From positions 558,001 through 622,000 of the forward strand of contig NZ_CP097320.1 in assembly GCF_023515995.1 (NCBI RefSeq): a stretch of 64,000 nucleotides of DNA, written 5' to 3'. Positions within the stretch are counted from its first letter, which is position 1. Each line of letters begins with the position of its first letter. The notes beneath the pieces are model-generated. The model was given only the letters and a program-made list of their open reading frames with translations. It made no database searches and had not been told where the DNA came from. The DNA comes from Candidatus Mycobacterium methanotrophicum (GTDB lineage Bacteria > Actinomycetota > Actinomycetes > Mycobacteriales > Mycobacteriaceae). The translations under genes were made by a program, and so were the position numbers. Positions 33,519 through 43,669 of the stretch are shown here, piece after piece.

Positions 33519-35189
33519 TTGAGTAGCGCAGTCGCGGGGATCGCATTCCTCGTTTTGCTCGTGGCAGCGTTGGCGGCGACGCATGCGCCGCTGGGCGACT
33601 ACATGTACCGTGTCTACACGTCGCCGCGAGACTTGAAAGTCGAGAAGGCCATATATCGCGTCATCGGCGTCGACGCAAAAGCTGAACAATCTTGGCCCGC
33701 CTATGCACGCAGCGTTCTGGCGTTCTCGGCGGTCGGTGTTTTGGTCTTGTTCTTCTTCGAGCTGTTCCAGGACAAGTTGCCGCTGCACCTGCATGATCCG
33801 GCGACCAAGATGACGCCGTCGTTGGCCTGGGATACCGCGGTCAGCTTTGTGACCAACACCAGCTGGCAGTCCTATGCCGGTGAGTCGACGGAGGGCCATC
33901 TGGTGCAGATGGCCGGCCTGGCGGTGCAGAGCTTCCTGTCCGGTGCGGTGGGCATGGCGGTGGCGGTGGCCCTGGTTCGCGGATTCGCCCGTGACAAAAC
34001 CCAAGAGCTGGGCAACTTTTGGGTCGATATGGTCCGTGGCACGGTGCGTATTCTGCTGCCGATCGCGTTCGTCGGCGCGGTCGTGCTTCTGGCCGGCGGG
34101 GTGATTCAGAATTTCCACCTCAACGACCAGGTCGTCACCACGTTGAACGGCGTCCATCAGACGATCACCGGCGGACCGGTCGCCAGCCAGGAACCCGTCA
34201 AGTTGATCACCGGCGACGGCGGCGGGTTCTACAACGCCCAATCAGCGCATCCGTTCGAGAACCCGAGCGGATGGACGAACGGCTTCCAAATCTTCCTGAT
34301 GTTCGTGATCCCTTTTTCGATGCCCCGCACCTTCGGGCGCATGGTCGACAGCAAAAAACAGGGTTACGCGATCGCCGCGGTCATGGGTGTTCTCGTCGCG
34401 GCGAGCGAGGCTCTCGTCCTGCTGTTCCAAGTGGGTCATCACGGCACCGTGCCCACGGCGACCGGTGCCGCCATGGAAGGTGTCGAGCAGCGTTTCGGGG
34501 TCTTCGACTCGGCGGTCTTCGCTGGTGCCGGCACGCTTACCTCCGACGGCGCCGTCGACTCGATGCACGACTCCTACACCAGCCTGGGCGGGCTGCTCAC
34601 GATGTTCAACCAGCAACTCGGCGAGATAGCGCCGGGCGGGATCGGCTCGGGTCTGTACGCGCTGCTGGTGCTGGCGGTGATCTCGGTGTTCATCGCCGGG
34701 CTGATGGTCGGACGTACGCCGGAATACCTCGGCAAGAAGATCAGAGCCCGCGAGATGACATTGTCGACGACCTTTATCCTGGCCACCGAGCTGGCGGTGT
34801 TGCTCGGCACCGGAATCGCGATGGCGTTCCCCAGCCCGCGGGCCAGCATGGCCAACACCGGGCCGCACGGCCTGTCGGAAGTGCTCTACGCGTTCACTTC
34901 GGCGGGTAATACCAACGGGTCGGCGTTCGCAGGGCTGTCGGCGAATACTTTGTTCTACAACACCGCACTGGGGCTGTCGATGCTGCTGGGCAGATACCTG
35001 CCGATGATCCTGGTCCTCGCATTGGCTGGTTCGCTTGCCCGCCAAGGACATACGCCGGCATCGGTCGGCACGCTGCCCACCCACCGGCCGCAGTTCGTCG
35101 GTCTGGTCGCTGCGGTGGCGGTCATTCTCTGCGCGCTCACCTTCCTACCGGCGCTAGCGCTGGGGCCACTGGCCGAAGGCATCCATTAG
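33519..35189 (+). CDS. kdpA: Potassium-transporting ATPase subunit KdpA
   Basis: A 556-residue membrane protein of normal KdpA length (E. coli 557). The four pore-loop segments are present: [60 protein letters not shown] and [20 protein letters not shown]. KdpA is the K+-selective channel-like subunit of the KdpFABC pump. It starts at a TTG right after the kdpF stop. The gene is intact, but kdpB and kdpC do not follow: the next codon after its stop is the start of a DUF2254 gene. Without the KdpB ATPase elsewhere in the genome it could not pump actively. Confidence 0.92.
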   Translation: MSSAVAGIAFLVLLVAALAATHAPLGDYMYRVYTSPRDLKVEKAIYRVIGVDAKAEQSWPAYARSVLAFSAVGVLVLFFFELFQDKLPLHLHDPATKMTPSLAWDTAVSFVTNTSWQSYAGESTEGHLVQMAGLAVQSFLSGAVGMAVAVALVRGFARDKTQELGNFWVDMVRGTVRILLPIAFVGAVVLLAGGVIQNFHLNDQVVTTLNGVHQTITGGPVASQEPVKLITGDGGGFYNAQSAHPFENPSGWTNGFQIFLMFVIPFSMPRTFGRMVDSKKQGYAIAAVMGVLVAASEALVLLFQVGHHGTVPTATGAAMEGVEQRFGVFDSAVFAGAGTLTSDGAVDSMHDSYTSLGGLLTMFNQQLGEIAPGGIGSGLYALLVLAVISVFIAGLMVGRTPEYLGKKIRAREMTLSTTFILATELAVLLGTGIAMAFPSPRASMANTGPHGLSEVLYAFTSAGNTNGSAFAGLSANTLFYNTALGLSMLLGRYLPMILVLALAGSLARQGHTPASVGTLPTHRPQFVGLVAAVAVILCALTFLPALALGPLAEGIH

Positions 35190-36596
35190 ATGCGCGGTCG
35201 GGCCTACCTCGAGGCCGATTGGCGGCGCGAGGCGCTGCGCACCAACCTGTGGCTCGTCCCGGTGCAGGAAACGGTTGCGGTAGTCCTGTTGTTCGCCCTC
35301 ACTTACGCGATCGACCGCTCGGCCTATAACGGAATCATCGCGCTGCCGTCGTGGGTGCTGAACGGCAGCGCCGATTCGGCCCGGGCCGTGCTGGCCACCA
35401 TTGCCGCGGCGATCATCACCGTGGTCGGCATCGTCTTCTCGATCACCATCGTGGCCCTGACACTGGCCTCGACGCAGTTCGGGCCGCGGATGGTGCGAAA
35501 CTTCGTACGTGACCTGGGAACTCAAATTTCGTTGGGCACGTTCGTCGCGTCGTTTTCTTACGCGACGATCGCGCTGGTCTCGGTGGGCGGCGGCCCGCAT
35601 GGCGATTTCGTTCCGCACCTGTCGATCACGGTGACGTTCATCCTGACCTTGGTTGACGTGGCGGCGCTGATCTTCTTCTTCAACCACGTCGCCGCGATGA
35701 TTCAGCTTCCGGTGGTGATCGCCCGCATCGCCGGGACGCTGGCCGAGGAGATCGCCGCGCTCGATCGCGGCGATTCCTACGGGGTCGGCGCGGCGCGTGG
35801 CCCCTCGCATGAACAGTTGCTGGCCAGGTTGGCCGAGTCGGGCGCCCCGATCCGCGCGCCGCGCAGCGGCTATCTCCAGGTGATCCGCCACGACGTGCTG
35901 GTCAAGATTGCCAGCAAGGCCGACGCGGTGGTCCAGTTGCCCTCCCGTCCCGGGCATTTCCTGGTCGCCGGTCAGGTGGTGGCCTGGGTGTGGCCGCCAG
36001 AGGCTGCCCCGGCTGTCGCCGATCGCCTTGCGCTGGGCCACGTGACGGGCGCGTATCGCACGCTGGCGCAGGATATCTCGTTCGGCTTCGATCAGCTGGT
36101 CGAGATCGCGCTGCGGGCGCTCTCGCCCGCGGTCAACGACACGTTCACGGGGATGACCTGTGTCGACTGGATTGCCGACTGCCTGTGCCGGCTCTCCACA
36201 TCGTGGCACCCGCAACGGATCCGCCGCGACGCCGCGGGCAACATCCGTGTCATCGCGTTCGTCGCCGATTTCAACCGGCTTGTGGAGCGCAGCTTCGACA
36301 CCATCCGTCAGGCCGCAATCGGCATGCCGGCCATCATGATTCGCCAGCTTGACGCGCTGGCCAAGGTCATCGAACAAACCCCCGACCGCAAACGCCGGAC
36401 GGTCCTGCTTCGCGAAGCCGAGGCAATCCAGCGACTGAGCCTGGCTACAGTAACCGAACCCACCGACCGCGACGACGTCACCAGGCGCTACGAGGCGGTC
36501 ATGGCGCTGGTCGGCTCCACTGTGCCGGCGCGGCCCGCCGACATCCGACCGATTGACGACGGATTCGACTACGGCAAGGCCGCGCCCGCCGTCTAA
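35190..36596 (+). CDS. DUF2254 membrane protein
   Basis: A 468-residue protein starting RGRAYLEADWRREALRTNLW. Four hydrophobic segments lie in the first 170 residues (VQETVAVVLLFALTYAIDRS; ATIAAAIITVVGIVFSITIV; GTFVASFSYATIALVSVGG; LSITVTFILTLVDVAALIFF). The cytoplasmic remainder includes IRAPRSGYLQVIRHDVLVKI and FGFDQLVEIALRALSPAVND, the conserved DUF2254 block. The function is unknown; the layout suggests a channel-like membrane protein. Its ATG directly follows the TAG of kdpA, so the two genes are translated from one message, which hints at a role in ion transport (inference). Confidence 0.82.
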   Translation: MRGRAYLEADWRREALRTNLWLVPVQETVAVVLLFALTYAIDRSAYNGIIALPSWVLNGSADSARAVLATIAAAIITVVGIVFSITIVALTLASTQFGPRMVRNFVRDLGTQISLGTFVASFSYATIALVSVGGGPHGDFVPHLSITVTFILTLVDVAALIFFFNHVAAMIQLPVVIARIAGTLAEEIAALDRGDSYGVGAARGPSHEQLLARLAESGAPIRAPRSGYLQVIRHDVLVKIASKADAVVQLPSRPGHFLVAGQVVAWVWPPEAAPAVADRLALGHVTGAYRTLAQDISFGFDQLVEIALRALSPAVNDTFTGMTCVDWIADCLCRLSTSWHPQRIRRDAAGNIRVIAFVADFNRLVERSFDTIRQAAIGMPAIMIRQLDALAKVIEQTPDRKRRTVLLREAEAIQRLSLATVTEPTDRDDVTRRYEAVMALVGSTVPARPADIRPIDDGFDYGKAAPAV

Positions 36597-36638
36597 GCCG
36601 CCCCAGCGCTGTCACCGGCGGCGACTACAGTCGGGCTG

Positions 36639-37643
36639 ATGACCGCTCCACTGAAGGCTGACCTCGTCCTGTCCGGTGGCGGCGTCAAAGGCATCGGGTT
36701 GGTCGGCGCCGTCGTCGCGCTGATGGAAGCCGGCTACACCATTCCGCGTGTCTCCGGCACATCCGCAGGCGCGATCGTCAGCGCTGTCTTGGCCGCCGGC
36801 TTCGACCAGTTGACTCCCTACGAGGTCAAGGAAATCGCGATGACGTTGCCTTATCGCAAATTCCTCGACCGAGAGCCCTTCACCAAGGTTCCGCTGCTCG
36901 GCACGGGGTTGGACCTGCTGAACGGAAATGGGTTGTACAAGGGCGATTTCGCGCGTGAGTGGATTCGTTCGCAGCTGCGAGACCTTGGCGTGCGCACCTT
37001 CGGCGACCTGGCCTTCGACGACGCCAATCTGCCGCCGGAGCGGCGCTACCGGCTGGTGGTCACCGCGGCCGACGTGACCACCGGCCAACTGGTGCGGTTG
37101 CCGTGGGACTATCACCGGCTCTATGGGATGGACCCCGACGAGCAGGAGGTCGCCGATGCGGTCCGCGCGTCGATGTCGATCCCGTTTTTCTTCAAGACCG
37201 TCAAGCTGACCAGCACCGAGGGCTTGACGTCCACGTTGGTCGACGGCGGGATGCTGTCGAACTTCCCGCTGGACACCTTTGACCGCACGGACGACAAAGC
37301 GCCGCGCTGGCCGACATTTGGGGTGACCGTGTTGCCGAATCTTCCGCAGGGCAACGACAAGGTGATTCCGTCGTTAGCGCCGTTGCATTGGTTCGGGGGG
37401 CCGAGCCTGCTCGAAGCCCTGATCACCACGATGATCGTCGGCCGTGACCAGGCCTACCTGAACCGGCCCTGGGTCAGTGCACGCGCGATCCGGGTCGACT
37501 CGAACGACGTTGGGTTTCTCGACTTCAAGATCTCCAAAAAGCAGAGGCAAGCGCTCTACCGACGTGGCTACAACCAGACGGTCGCGTTTTTGTCCACCTG
37601 GAACTTCACCCAATACCTCGAGCGGTTCCGCCGACCAATTTGA
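36639..37643 (+). CDS. Patatin-like phospholipase family protein
   Basis: A 334-residue protein with the complete patatin signature: LVLSGGGVKGIGLVGAVVAL (oxyanion loop G-G-G-x-K/R-G), VSGTSAGAIVSAVL (nucleophile Ser in G-x-S-x-G) and TLVDGGMLSNFPLDT (catalytic Asp in D-G-G). It should hydrolyse lipid acyl esters with a Ser-Asp dyad. No signal peptide is visible. It lies 42 bases after the DUF2254 gene in the same direction and is convergent with the enoyl-CoA hydratase gene. Confidence 0.9.
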   Translation: MTAPLKADLVLSGGGVKGIGLVGAVVALMEAGYTIPRVSGTSAGAIVSAVLAAGFDQLTPYEVKEIAMTLPYRKFLDREPFTKVPLLGTGLDLLNGNGLYKGDFAREWIRSQLRDLGVRTFGDLAFDDANLPPERRYRLVVTAADVTTGQLVRLPWDYHRLYGMDPDEQEVADAVRASMSIPFFFKTVKLTSTEGLTSTLVDGGMLSNFPLDTFDRTDDKAPRWPTFGVTVLPNLPQGNDKVIPSLAPLHWFGGPSLLEALITTMIVGRDQAYLNRPWVSARAIRVDSNDVGFLDFKISKKQRQALYRRGYNQTVAFLSTWNFTQYLERFRRPI

Positions 37644-37648
37644 GCAAC

Positions 37649-38344
37649 TCAAACCGCGAACTCGGCCGCCATCCCGTCGATCCCGGCGCGGATCGCGGCC
37701 AGCGCATCGGCCCGGGCCCGCAGCTTCGTCGCGGCGTGCGCGTGCTGCTTGAGGGTCGCGAATTCCCGTGCGGCTTCCTCGGCGCGGTGCAGCACCATAT
37801 CGGGCAGCACGATCTCGTCGAGCCAGCCGGCGGCGATTGCGGTTTCACCGAAGAACGTCTTGGCCAGCCCGGTGGCTTGCTGGTAGGCCGACCGCGTCAG
37901 CCGCAGCTTCATCACCTCCAGCGCCGCGTACGGGATCGTCATACCGATCGCGACCTCGTTGGCCTGGATGTTGTAGGCGGGTGCCGCCACCCGGTGGTCG
38001 CCGCTGGCCAGCAAGAACGCACCCATCGCGATGGCGTGGCCGGTGCAGGCCACCACCACGGGCTTCGGGTAGGACAGCAGCCGATAGGTCAGCTCGAAGC
38101 CGCCCCTGAGCATGTCGATCGCGGGCTCGATCTCGCCGGACGTCAAGACTTTCAGGTCGAACCCACCGCTGAACACCCGGTGGTTTCCGGCGATCACCAC
38201 CGCGCCGACGTCATCGCGGTCGGCGTCGTCGAGTGCTTCGTTGAGCGCCTGCTGCATGGTGGGGCCCAGAACGTTGACCTTGCCGTCGTCCATGGTGATG
38301 AATGCGAGGGCGTCGTCGAGGCGATAGGTGACCGGATCGCTCAT
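37649..38344 (-). CDS. echA3: Enoyl-CoA hydratase/isomerase family protein (EchA3-like)
   Basis: A 231-residue crotonase-fold protein, the counterpart of M. tuberculosis EchA3 (Rv0632c) by position and length. AGNHRVFSGGFDLKVLTSGE and VVVACTGHAIAMGAFLLASG form the two oxyanion-hole segments. It should act on acyl-CoA thioesters in fatty acid metabolism. The catalytic glutamates of E. coli-type hydratases are not obvious, so an isomerase-like or altered activity is possible. This gene marks the left edge of the block colinear with M. tuberculosis. Confidence 0.88.
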   Translation of the reverse strand: MSDPVTYRLDDALAFITMDDGKVNVLGPTMQQALNEALDDADRDDVGAVVIAGNHRVFSGGFDLKVLTSGEIEPAIDMLRGGFELTYRLLSYPKPVVVACTGHAIAMGAFLLASGDHRVAAPAYNIQANEVAIGMTIPYAALEVMKLRLTRSAYQQATGLAKTFFGETAIAAGWLDEIVLPDMVLHRAEEAAREFATLKQHAHAATKLRARADALAAIRAGIDGMAAEFAV

Positions 38345-38352
38345 GGACGTGG

Positions 38353-38919
38353 CTAGACCGCTCGCTCGCCGCAGTGTTTGCCCAGCTCAGCTCGGGCGTC
38401 ACCCCGACGCAGGCTGACGTCGGTCGGCGGCGCGTCGATCTGACGGGTGCGCCACCGGTCCTTGGTTTCTTCCACCGCGCGGTTCGTCCGTGCGATTTCG
38501 CTGCGGAAAACGTCGGCGCGAGTTTCCTTGGTGGCGTGGTGGGAATAGGTCAGCAGGCTGCGCAGGAGTTCCAGCTCGACGACGTCGGCGTATCCGTTGC
38601 TGGCGTTTTCGTATTCGGCGACGGTCGGGGCGTGCGGAAACGCAAATTGCACATCGTAAGCCGCGGTTTTGCCGAAATTGCGCACGACGAGCTCGATCAG
38701 GTGCCAGTCAGCGGCGTGCGGCTCCATGAACATCCCGACGTGTGGCCGGGTCTGTTCGGTTGCCAGCCGACGGTTACGACGGATTTGCAGGTTGGCGTAG
38801 AGCAGCGCGATTACACCGAGAATGGCCATAGCCCAGACGGCCCATGCCAGCCAGGTGCCGGACGTCGCGCCCGCCACCTGGTGCCAACGATCTTCGATCC
38901 ACGCCATCGAAGAATTCAT
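38353..38919 (-). CDS. Single-pass membrane protein, unknown function
   Basis: A 188-residue protein. After MNSSMAWIEDRWHQVAGATS comes one transmembrane helix, WLAWAVWAMAILGVIALLYA. A basic stretch (NLQIRRNRRLATEQTRPHVG) and a beta-rich domain follow (WHLIELVVRNFGKTAAYDVQ, the pattern V-R-N-F-G-x-T-A-A of immunoglobulin-like periplasmic or cytoplasmic domains). The last 70 residues are charged and probably coiled. An ATG at residue 5 is also possible. It occupies the position of Rv0633c in M. tuberculosis, but I cannot claim homology. Confidence 0.6.
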   Translation of the reverse strand: MNSSMAWIEDRWHQVAGATSGTWLAWAVWAMAILGVIALLYANLQIRRNRRLATEQTRPHVGMFMEPHAADWHLIELVVRNFGKTAAYDVQFAFPHAPTVAEYENASNGYADVVELELLRSLLTYSHHATKETRADVFRSEIARTNRAVEETKDRWRTRQIDAPPTDVSLRRGDARAELGKHCGERAV

Positions 38920-38982
38920 CCTTCGCTTATATCACAGCGCTTCCGGGCGAGAACGTTCGCTGGACGGCCCGCAAATGCTTGT

Positions 38983-39699
38983 TCAGCCGCCCATTGACAT
39001 TCGCCACTGATCGAGCTCAGCGACGCGGTAGACATAGTTGGAACGCTTGACCTCCGACAACGATGCACTCGGTTCCAGCGAGTACCAGTGTCCCGGAAAC
39101 ACCGTCGGATCACCAGCCAGCTGGGCGAGTTTTTGCAGGCTGCGAAACATATCGTCGGAGTCGCCGCCCGGAAAATCGGTGCGGCCACAGCCCTCCAGAA
39201 ATAATGTGTCACCGGCAACCAGCCGGCCGTCGAGCAGAAAGCATTGGCTGCCCGGCGTGTGACCGGGGGTGTGCAGCAACTCGATCTCTATGTCGCCGGC
39301 GCTGACCTTGTCACCATGCTCATGTTGGGTGAGGTCGCCCATGCTGATGCCGGTAACACGCGAAACAAACAGCGCCTCATGGGAATTCACGTGGACGGGT
39401 ACGCTGACCCGCTCCAGCAGCTCGGTCAGGCCGTTGAGTTCGAAGCCCATCATCGAGCCGCCGACATGGTCGGGGTGGTGGTGAGTGACCAGCACCCCGG
39501 ACAGGCGCATGCCGTCGGCCTGGCACGCGTCGAGCAGATCGCCGGCGGCGTATGCCGGGTCCACCACCAGGGCGTCGCCGCTCTGGCGGTCTCCGATCAA
39601 GTACGCGAAGTTGCGCATCTGGGAAGCGAACCCGTCGCCCTTGGCGAAGTCGCGGCCGGCGAGAAGTTGACGGAAATACAGCCGGTCGGAAGCAGGCAT
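38983..39699 (-). CDS. MBL-fold metallo-hydrolase (glyoxalase II-like, Rv0634c position)
   Basis: A 238-residue metallo-beta-lactamase-fold protein. The metal-binding motif H-x-H-x-D-H appears as VLVTHHHPDHVGGSMM, with LLHTPGHTPGSQCFLL, LVAGDTLFLEGCGRTDFPGG and VFPGHWYSLEP giving the remaining ligands. This pattern is of the glyoxalase II / persulfide dioxygenase type; M. tuberculosis Rv0634c is the positional counterpart. It probably hydrolyses thioesters of mycothiol or glutathione-like thiols (inference). Intact, with a GGCAG-rich leader of no special feature. Confidence 0.9.
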   Translation of the reverse strand: MPASDRLYFRQLLAGRDFAKGDGFASQMRNFAYLIGDRQSGDALVVDPAYAAGDLLDACQADGMRLSGVLVTHHHPDHVGGSMMGFELNGLTELLERVSVPVHVNSHEALFVSRVTGISMGDLTQHEHGDKVSAGDIEIELLHTPGHTPGSQCFLLDGRLVAGDTLFLEGCGRTDFPGGDSDDMFRSLQKLAQLAGDPTVFPGHWYSLEPSASLSEVKRSNYVYRVAELDQWRMSMGG

Positions 39700-39805
39700 T
39701 TACTCAGCCTACGGCCCGCGTTGTTCGGGGTGTCGCGGTGGTGCCGCGACGGCGCTGCTACCTCTTCGACGGTTGGCGAGGTCGTTGAGCGGGTAAGGAG
39801 GGAAG

Positions 39806-40009
39806 ATGAGATTCGTCAAGGTTGAGATCGAGATTGATCAGACTCTTCTGGATGAGGCCATGCAGCGGTATCGCGTGCGCAGCCCCCGCGAAGCTGTCAA
39901 CCTTGCGCTTCGATCGCTGCTGGTTGCCGACTCGGAAGCCGACGTGGACGAGAACGATCCGTTCGGTCTCGCCGCGCTGGATCCGCGCCGGGCGCACAAC
40001 GCCGGGTGA
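39806..40009 (+). CDS. Orphan VapB-type antitoxin (Rv0634A position)
   Basis: A 67-residue protein beginning MRFVKVEIEIDQTLLDEAMQ, then RVRSPREAVNLALRSLLVAD. This is a ribbon-helix-helix DNA-binding protein of the VapB family PF09957. GGAGGGAAG precedes the ATG, a strong ribosome binding site. No PIN-domain toxin follows; the next features are tRNA genes. The last 20 residues (acidic, then DPRRAHNAG) would be the toxin-binding tail. It may act as a stand-alone repressor. Confidence 0.75.
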   Translation: MRFVKVEIEIDQTLLDEAMQRYRVRSPREAVNLALRSLLVADSEADVDENDPFGLAALDPRRAHNAG

Positions 40010-40117
40010 ATCCGGCTGCCGACATTTGTGCGAAAGTCGCTGGGTTTGGTGCCTTCGCAGGCCAGGCTGTACCCTCTTCTAGGCCCGCGGCACGGCTCGA
40101 CTGGTCGCTACGGGTGC

Positions 40118-40190
40118 GCCCCCTTAGCTCAGTCGGTAGAGCGTTTCCATGGTAAGGAAAAGGTCAACGGTTCGATTCCGTTAGGGGGCT
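40118..40190 (+). tRNA. thrT: tRNA-Thr (GGT anticodon)
   Basis: Acceptor stem GCCCCCT with AGGGGGC, the D arm in TAGCTCAGTCGGTAGAGC, anticodon arm TTTCC-ATGGTAA-GGAAA with anticodon GGT, and T arm around GGTTCGATTCC. No CCA is encoded. It lies upstream of tRNA-Met and rpmG2, as in M. tuberculosis. Confidence 0.95.
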
Positions 40191-40257
40191 CGGCGGACGC
40201 CGAGCAGGCAGGCGGCCACATCAAGAAGGCCTCAGAAATGAGGTAGAGCGGCCCCGA

Positions 40258-40331
<74 letters not shown>

Positions 40332-40368
40332 CAACACAACAACGAGACGACCCGGAAAGAGAACCGAC

Positions 40369-40536
40369 GTGGCTTCCAGTACCGACGTACGGCCCAAGAT
40401 CACCTTGGCCTGCGAGGCGTGCAAACACCGCAACTACATCACGAAGAAGAACCGCCGCAACGATCCCGACCGGCTCGAGCTGAAGAAGTTCTGCCCGAAC
40501 TGTGGCAAGCACCAGGTTCACCGCGAAACGCGCTGA
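40369..40536 (+). CDS. rpmG2: 50S ribosomal protein bL33 (zinc-type)
   Basis: A 55-residue bL33: [20 protein letters not shown], then [20 protein letters not shown] and [14 protein letters not shown]. Two C-x-x-C pairs (CEAC and CPNC) form the zinc site, so this is the zinc-binding paralogue. GTG start. It lies between tRNA-Met and hadA, as in M. tuberculosis. Confidence 0.95.
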   Translation: MASSTDVRPKITLACEACKHRNYITKKNRRNDPDRLELKKFCPNCGKHQVHRETR

Positions 40537-40584
40537 CGCCGCCTGCGAGCCATTATCCAGCGGGACTAGGTAGGTTTCAGAGCT

Positions 40585-41064
40585 GTGTCGTTGAGCAAAG
40601 AACTGGTCGGCAGGCACTACCGCTACCCCGATCACTACGAGGTGGAGCGGGAGAAGATCCGGGAGTACGCGACCGCCGTCAAAAACGACGAGCCGGCGTT
40701 TTACGAGGAAAAGGCCGCCGCTGTGCTCGGTTACGCCACGCTCCCGGCGCCGCTGACGTTCATCTCCGTCTTCGGCTATAAAGCTATGGCGGCGTGCTTC
40801 GAGGAGGCCAACATTGCGACCGACGACGCGCAGATCGTCCAGGTTGACCAGACACTGAAGTTCTTGCAACCGGTCAAGGCCGGCGATCGCCTGTACTGCG
40901 ACGTGTCCATCGAGTCGGTGCGGCGCGCACACGGCGCGGACATCATCATGACCAAGCAGACCATCACCAACGACAACGGCGACACCGTCCAGGAGGCCTA
41001 CACGATCTTGGCGGGTCGTGCCGGTGAAGAAGGGGAAGAGGGTTTCAGCAATGCCACGGCGTGA
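40585..41064 (+). CDS. hadA: (3R)-hydroxyacyl-ACP dehydratase subunit HadA
   Basis: A 159-residue hot-dog-fold protein starting SLSKELVGRHYRYPDHYEVE. It is the non-catalytic partner of HadB in the HadAB dehydratase of the FAS-II cycle, which elongates meromycolic chains in the cytoplasm. The N-terminal half (EKAAAVLGYATLPAPLTFIS) holds the substrate-binding helix and lacks the catalytic D-x4-H. HadAB is the target of thiacetazone and isoxyl, with a cysteine of HadA (around residue 61 in M. tuberculosis) involved; the corresponding region here reads FKAM-like after FISVFGYKAMAACFEE. GTG start. It overlaps hadB by 14 bases. Confidence 0.95.
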   Translation: MSLSKELVGRHYRYPDHYEVEREKIREYATAVKNDEPAFYEEKAAAVLGYATLPAPLTFISVFGYKAMAACFEEANIATDDAQIVQVDQTLKFLQPVKAGDRLYCDVSIESVRRAHGADIIMTKQTITNDNGDTVQEAYTILAGRAGEEGEEGFSNATA

Positions 41065-41479
41065 GTTCGATTCGGTGAAGGTGGGAGACCAGCTTCCGGA
41101 GAAGGTGTATCCATTGACTCGAGGCGATCTGGTCAACTACGCGGGGGTCTCCGGTGACCTCAACCCGATTCACTGGGATGACGAGATCGCCAAGCAGGTG
41201 GGACTGGACACCGCGATCGCGCATGGCATGTTGACCATGGGCCTTGGCGGCGGCTACGTCACCTCCTGGGTTGGCGATCCCGGGGCGGTGACCGAGTACA
41301 ACGTCCGGTTCACCGCGATGGTGCCGGTGCCCAATGACGGCAAGGGCGCGGAGATCATCTTCAACGGTCGAGTGAAGTCGGTCGATCCCGACACCAAGTC
41401 CGTGACGATCGCGCTGACCGCCACCGCCGGAGGCAAGAAGATCTTCGGCCGGGCCGTCGCGTCAGCGACGTTGGCGTAA
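41051..41479 (+). CDS. hadB: (3R)-hydroxyacyl-ACP dehydratase subunit HadB (catalytic)
   Basis: A 142-residue MaoC-type hot-dog protein, starting PRREFDSVKVGDQLPEKVYP. The catalytic dyad D-x4-H is in SGDLNPIHWDDEIAKQVGL, with the AHGMLTMG loop after it. It pairs with HadA or HadC to dehydrate 3-hydroxyacyl-ACP in mycolic acid synthesis. The ATG at 41051 lies inside the end of hadA, so translation is coupled; the frame upstream of it lacks similarity. Essential in M. tuberculosis. Confidence 0.96.
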   Translation: MPRREFDSVKVGDQLPEKVYPLTRGDLVNYAGVSGDLNPIHWDDEIAKQVGLDTAIAHGMLTMGLGGGYVTSWVGDPGAVTEYNVRFTAMVPVPNDGKGAEIIFNGRVKSVDPDTKSVTIALTATAGGKKIFGRAVASATLA

Positions 41480-41482
41480 CGG

Positions 41483-41983
41483 GTGGCGATCAATACCGAC
41501 ATCCGCGGGATGGTGTGGGAATACTCGGACACCTACGTGGTGGGCCGTGAGAAGGTGCGCGAGTTCGCCAAGGCGGTCAAGGCCGACGACCCTGCCTGTC
41601 TGGATCAGGAGGCGGCCGCCGAACTCGGGTACGACGGGGTCGTCGCGCCGCCGACGTTCACCACGATTTTTGGGCAGCTGGTCCAGGCGGACTTCATGCG
41701 GAAGGTCGATACCGGCTACGACACGATGCATATCGTCCAGGTCGATCAGCGCTTCGTCTTCCACAAGCCGATCCTTGCCGGCGACGTGCTGCATGCCCGG
41801 ATGGAAGTGCACTCCGTCCAGGAGCGGTTCGGCGCCGACATCGTCGTCACCCGCAATATCTGCACCAATCAGGCGGGCGAGGTGGTGCTGGAGGCCTACA
41901 CCACGGTGATGGGCCATGAGGGCAGCGACTCGGTCCAGCTCAAGTGGGACATGGAGTCCGGGCAGGTCGTCAGGACAGCGTGA
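41483..41983 (+). CDS. hadC: (3R)-hydroxyacyl-ACP dehydratase subunit HadC
   Basis: A 166-residue hot-dog-fold subunit starting AINTDIRGMVWEYSDTYVVG. Like HadA it lacks the catalytic dyad and supplies acyl-chain binding (ELGYDGVVAPPTFTTIFGQL). HadBC works late in meromycolate elongation. GTG start three bases after the hadB stop; the three genes form one operon followed by tRNA-Trp. Confidence 0.95.
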   Translation: MAINTDIRGMVWEYSDTYVVGREKVREFAKAVKADDPACLDQEAAAELGYDGVVAPPTFTTIFGQLVQADFMRKVDTGYDTMHIVQVDQRFVFHKPILAGDVLHARMEVHSVQERFGADIVVTRNICTNQAGEVVLEAYTTVMGHEGSDSVQLKWDMESGQVVRTA

Positions 41984-42178
41984 TTCGTCTCTGAGACGTG
42001 GCCCGATGTACACTCGGACCTCGGGGTTTTCCCATTACCAGCGAGCATCCGAAGTCAAACCGCGGATTGCGCGCGCGTAAATGTGCGAGCCGGCGACGAT
42101 GCGTCAAGCAATGCGATGTGGAGGAGCGGCTCACCGGGGAAAGCCCCGGCACCAGCAGGTTGGCCTGCCAACCGGCGA

Positions 42179-42251
<73 letters not shown>

Positions 42252-42367
42252 CCGCGTCCGGCGACGATGCGGGCCGTAACGGCCCGAGGAGGAACCGGAC
42301 ATAGGTAGATAGGTGGTGGACACTGGAAGGTGATCACCAGAACACGAAGCGGAACGAAGGAGATGCG

Positions 42368-42799
42368 GTGAGCGACGAACGCGACGATGCCGACGCCGCA
42401 GCCGATGGCGAAGCCGAGGACCACGGCGGACGAACGGCAGTGGTGACGCGGCCGCAGCGCCCGACAGGCAAGCGATCCCGCCAGCGAGTCAATGCCGACG
42501 ACACCGACGACGAAAGCTCGTCCGGTGCAGTCGAGCTCACCGAGAGCGCCGCAGACGACGAGGCGGGCAAGAAAGCCAAGAAGGCCCGCACATCGGGCGC
42601 GCAGTCGACCAACCCGATCGTCTACGTCTACCACTACCTCAAGCAGGTCATTGCCGAGCTGCGGAAGGTCATCTGGCCCAACCGCAAGCAGATGGGCACC
42701 TACACCTCGGTGGTGCTGGCCTTCCTGATATTCATGGTGGCGTTGATCGGCCTGGTGGACCTGGGCCTGGCGAAGCTGGTACTGGTGGTGTTCGGCTGA
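42368..42799 (+). CDS. secE: Preprotein translocase subunit SecE
   Basis: A 143-residue SecE with a long acidic/basic mycobacterial N-terminal extension (first 80 residues, [20 protein letters not shown] onward). The conserved core is [20 protein letters not shown] followed by one transmembrane helix [20 protein letters not shown]. SecE clamps SecY in the Sec export channel. GTG start. It is cotranscribed with nusG. Confidence 0.95.
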   Translation: MSDERDDADAAADGEAEDHGGRTAVVTRPQRPTGKRSRQRVNADDTDDESSSGAVELTESAADDEAGKKAKKARTSGAQSTNPIVYVYHYLKQVIAELRKVIWPNRKQMGTYTSVVLAFLIFMVALIGLVDLGLAKLVLVVFG

Positions 42800-42855
42800 G
42801 GCCGAATCCCATGAGCTTGAGGTGCCGATGTGCTGATGTGTATAGGAAGGACTGA

Positions 42856-43659
<804 letters not shown>

Positions 43660-43669
43660 GAAGGACCCC

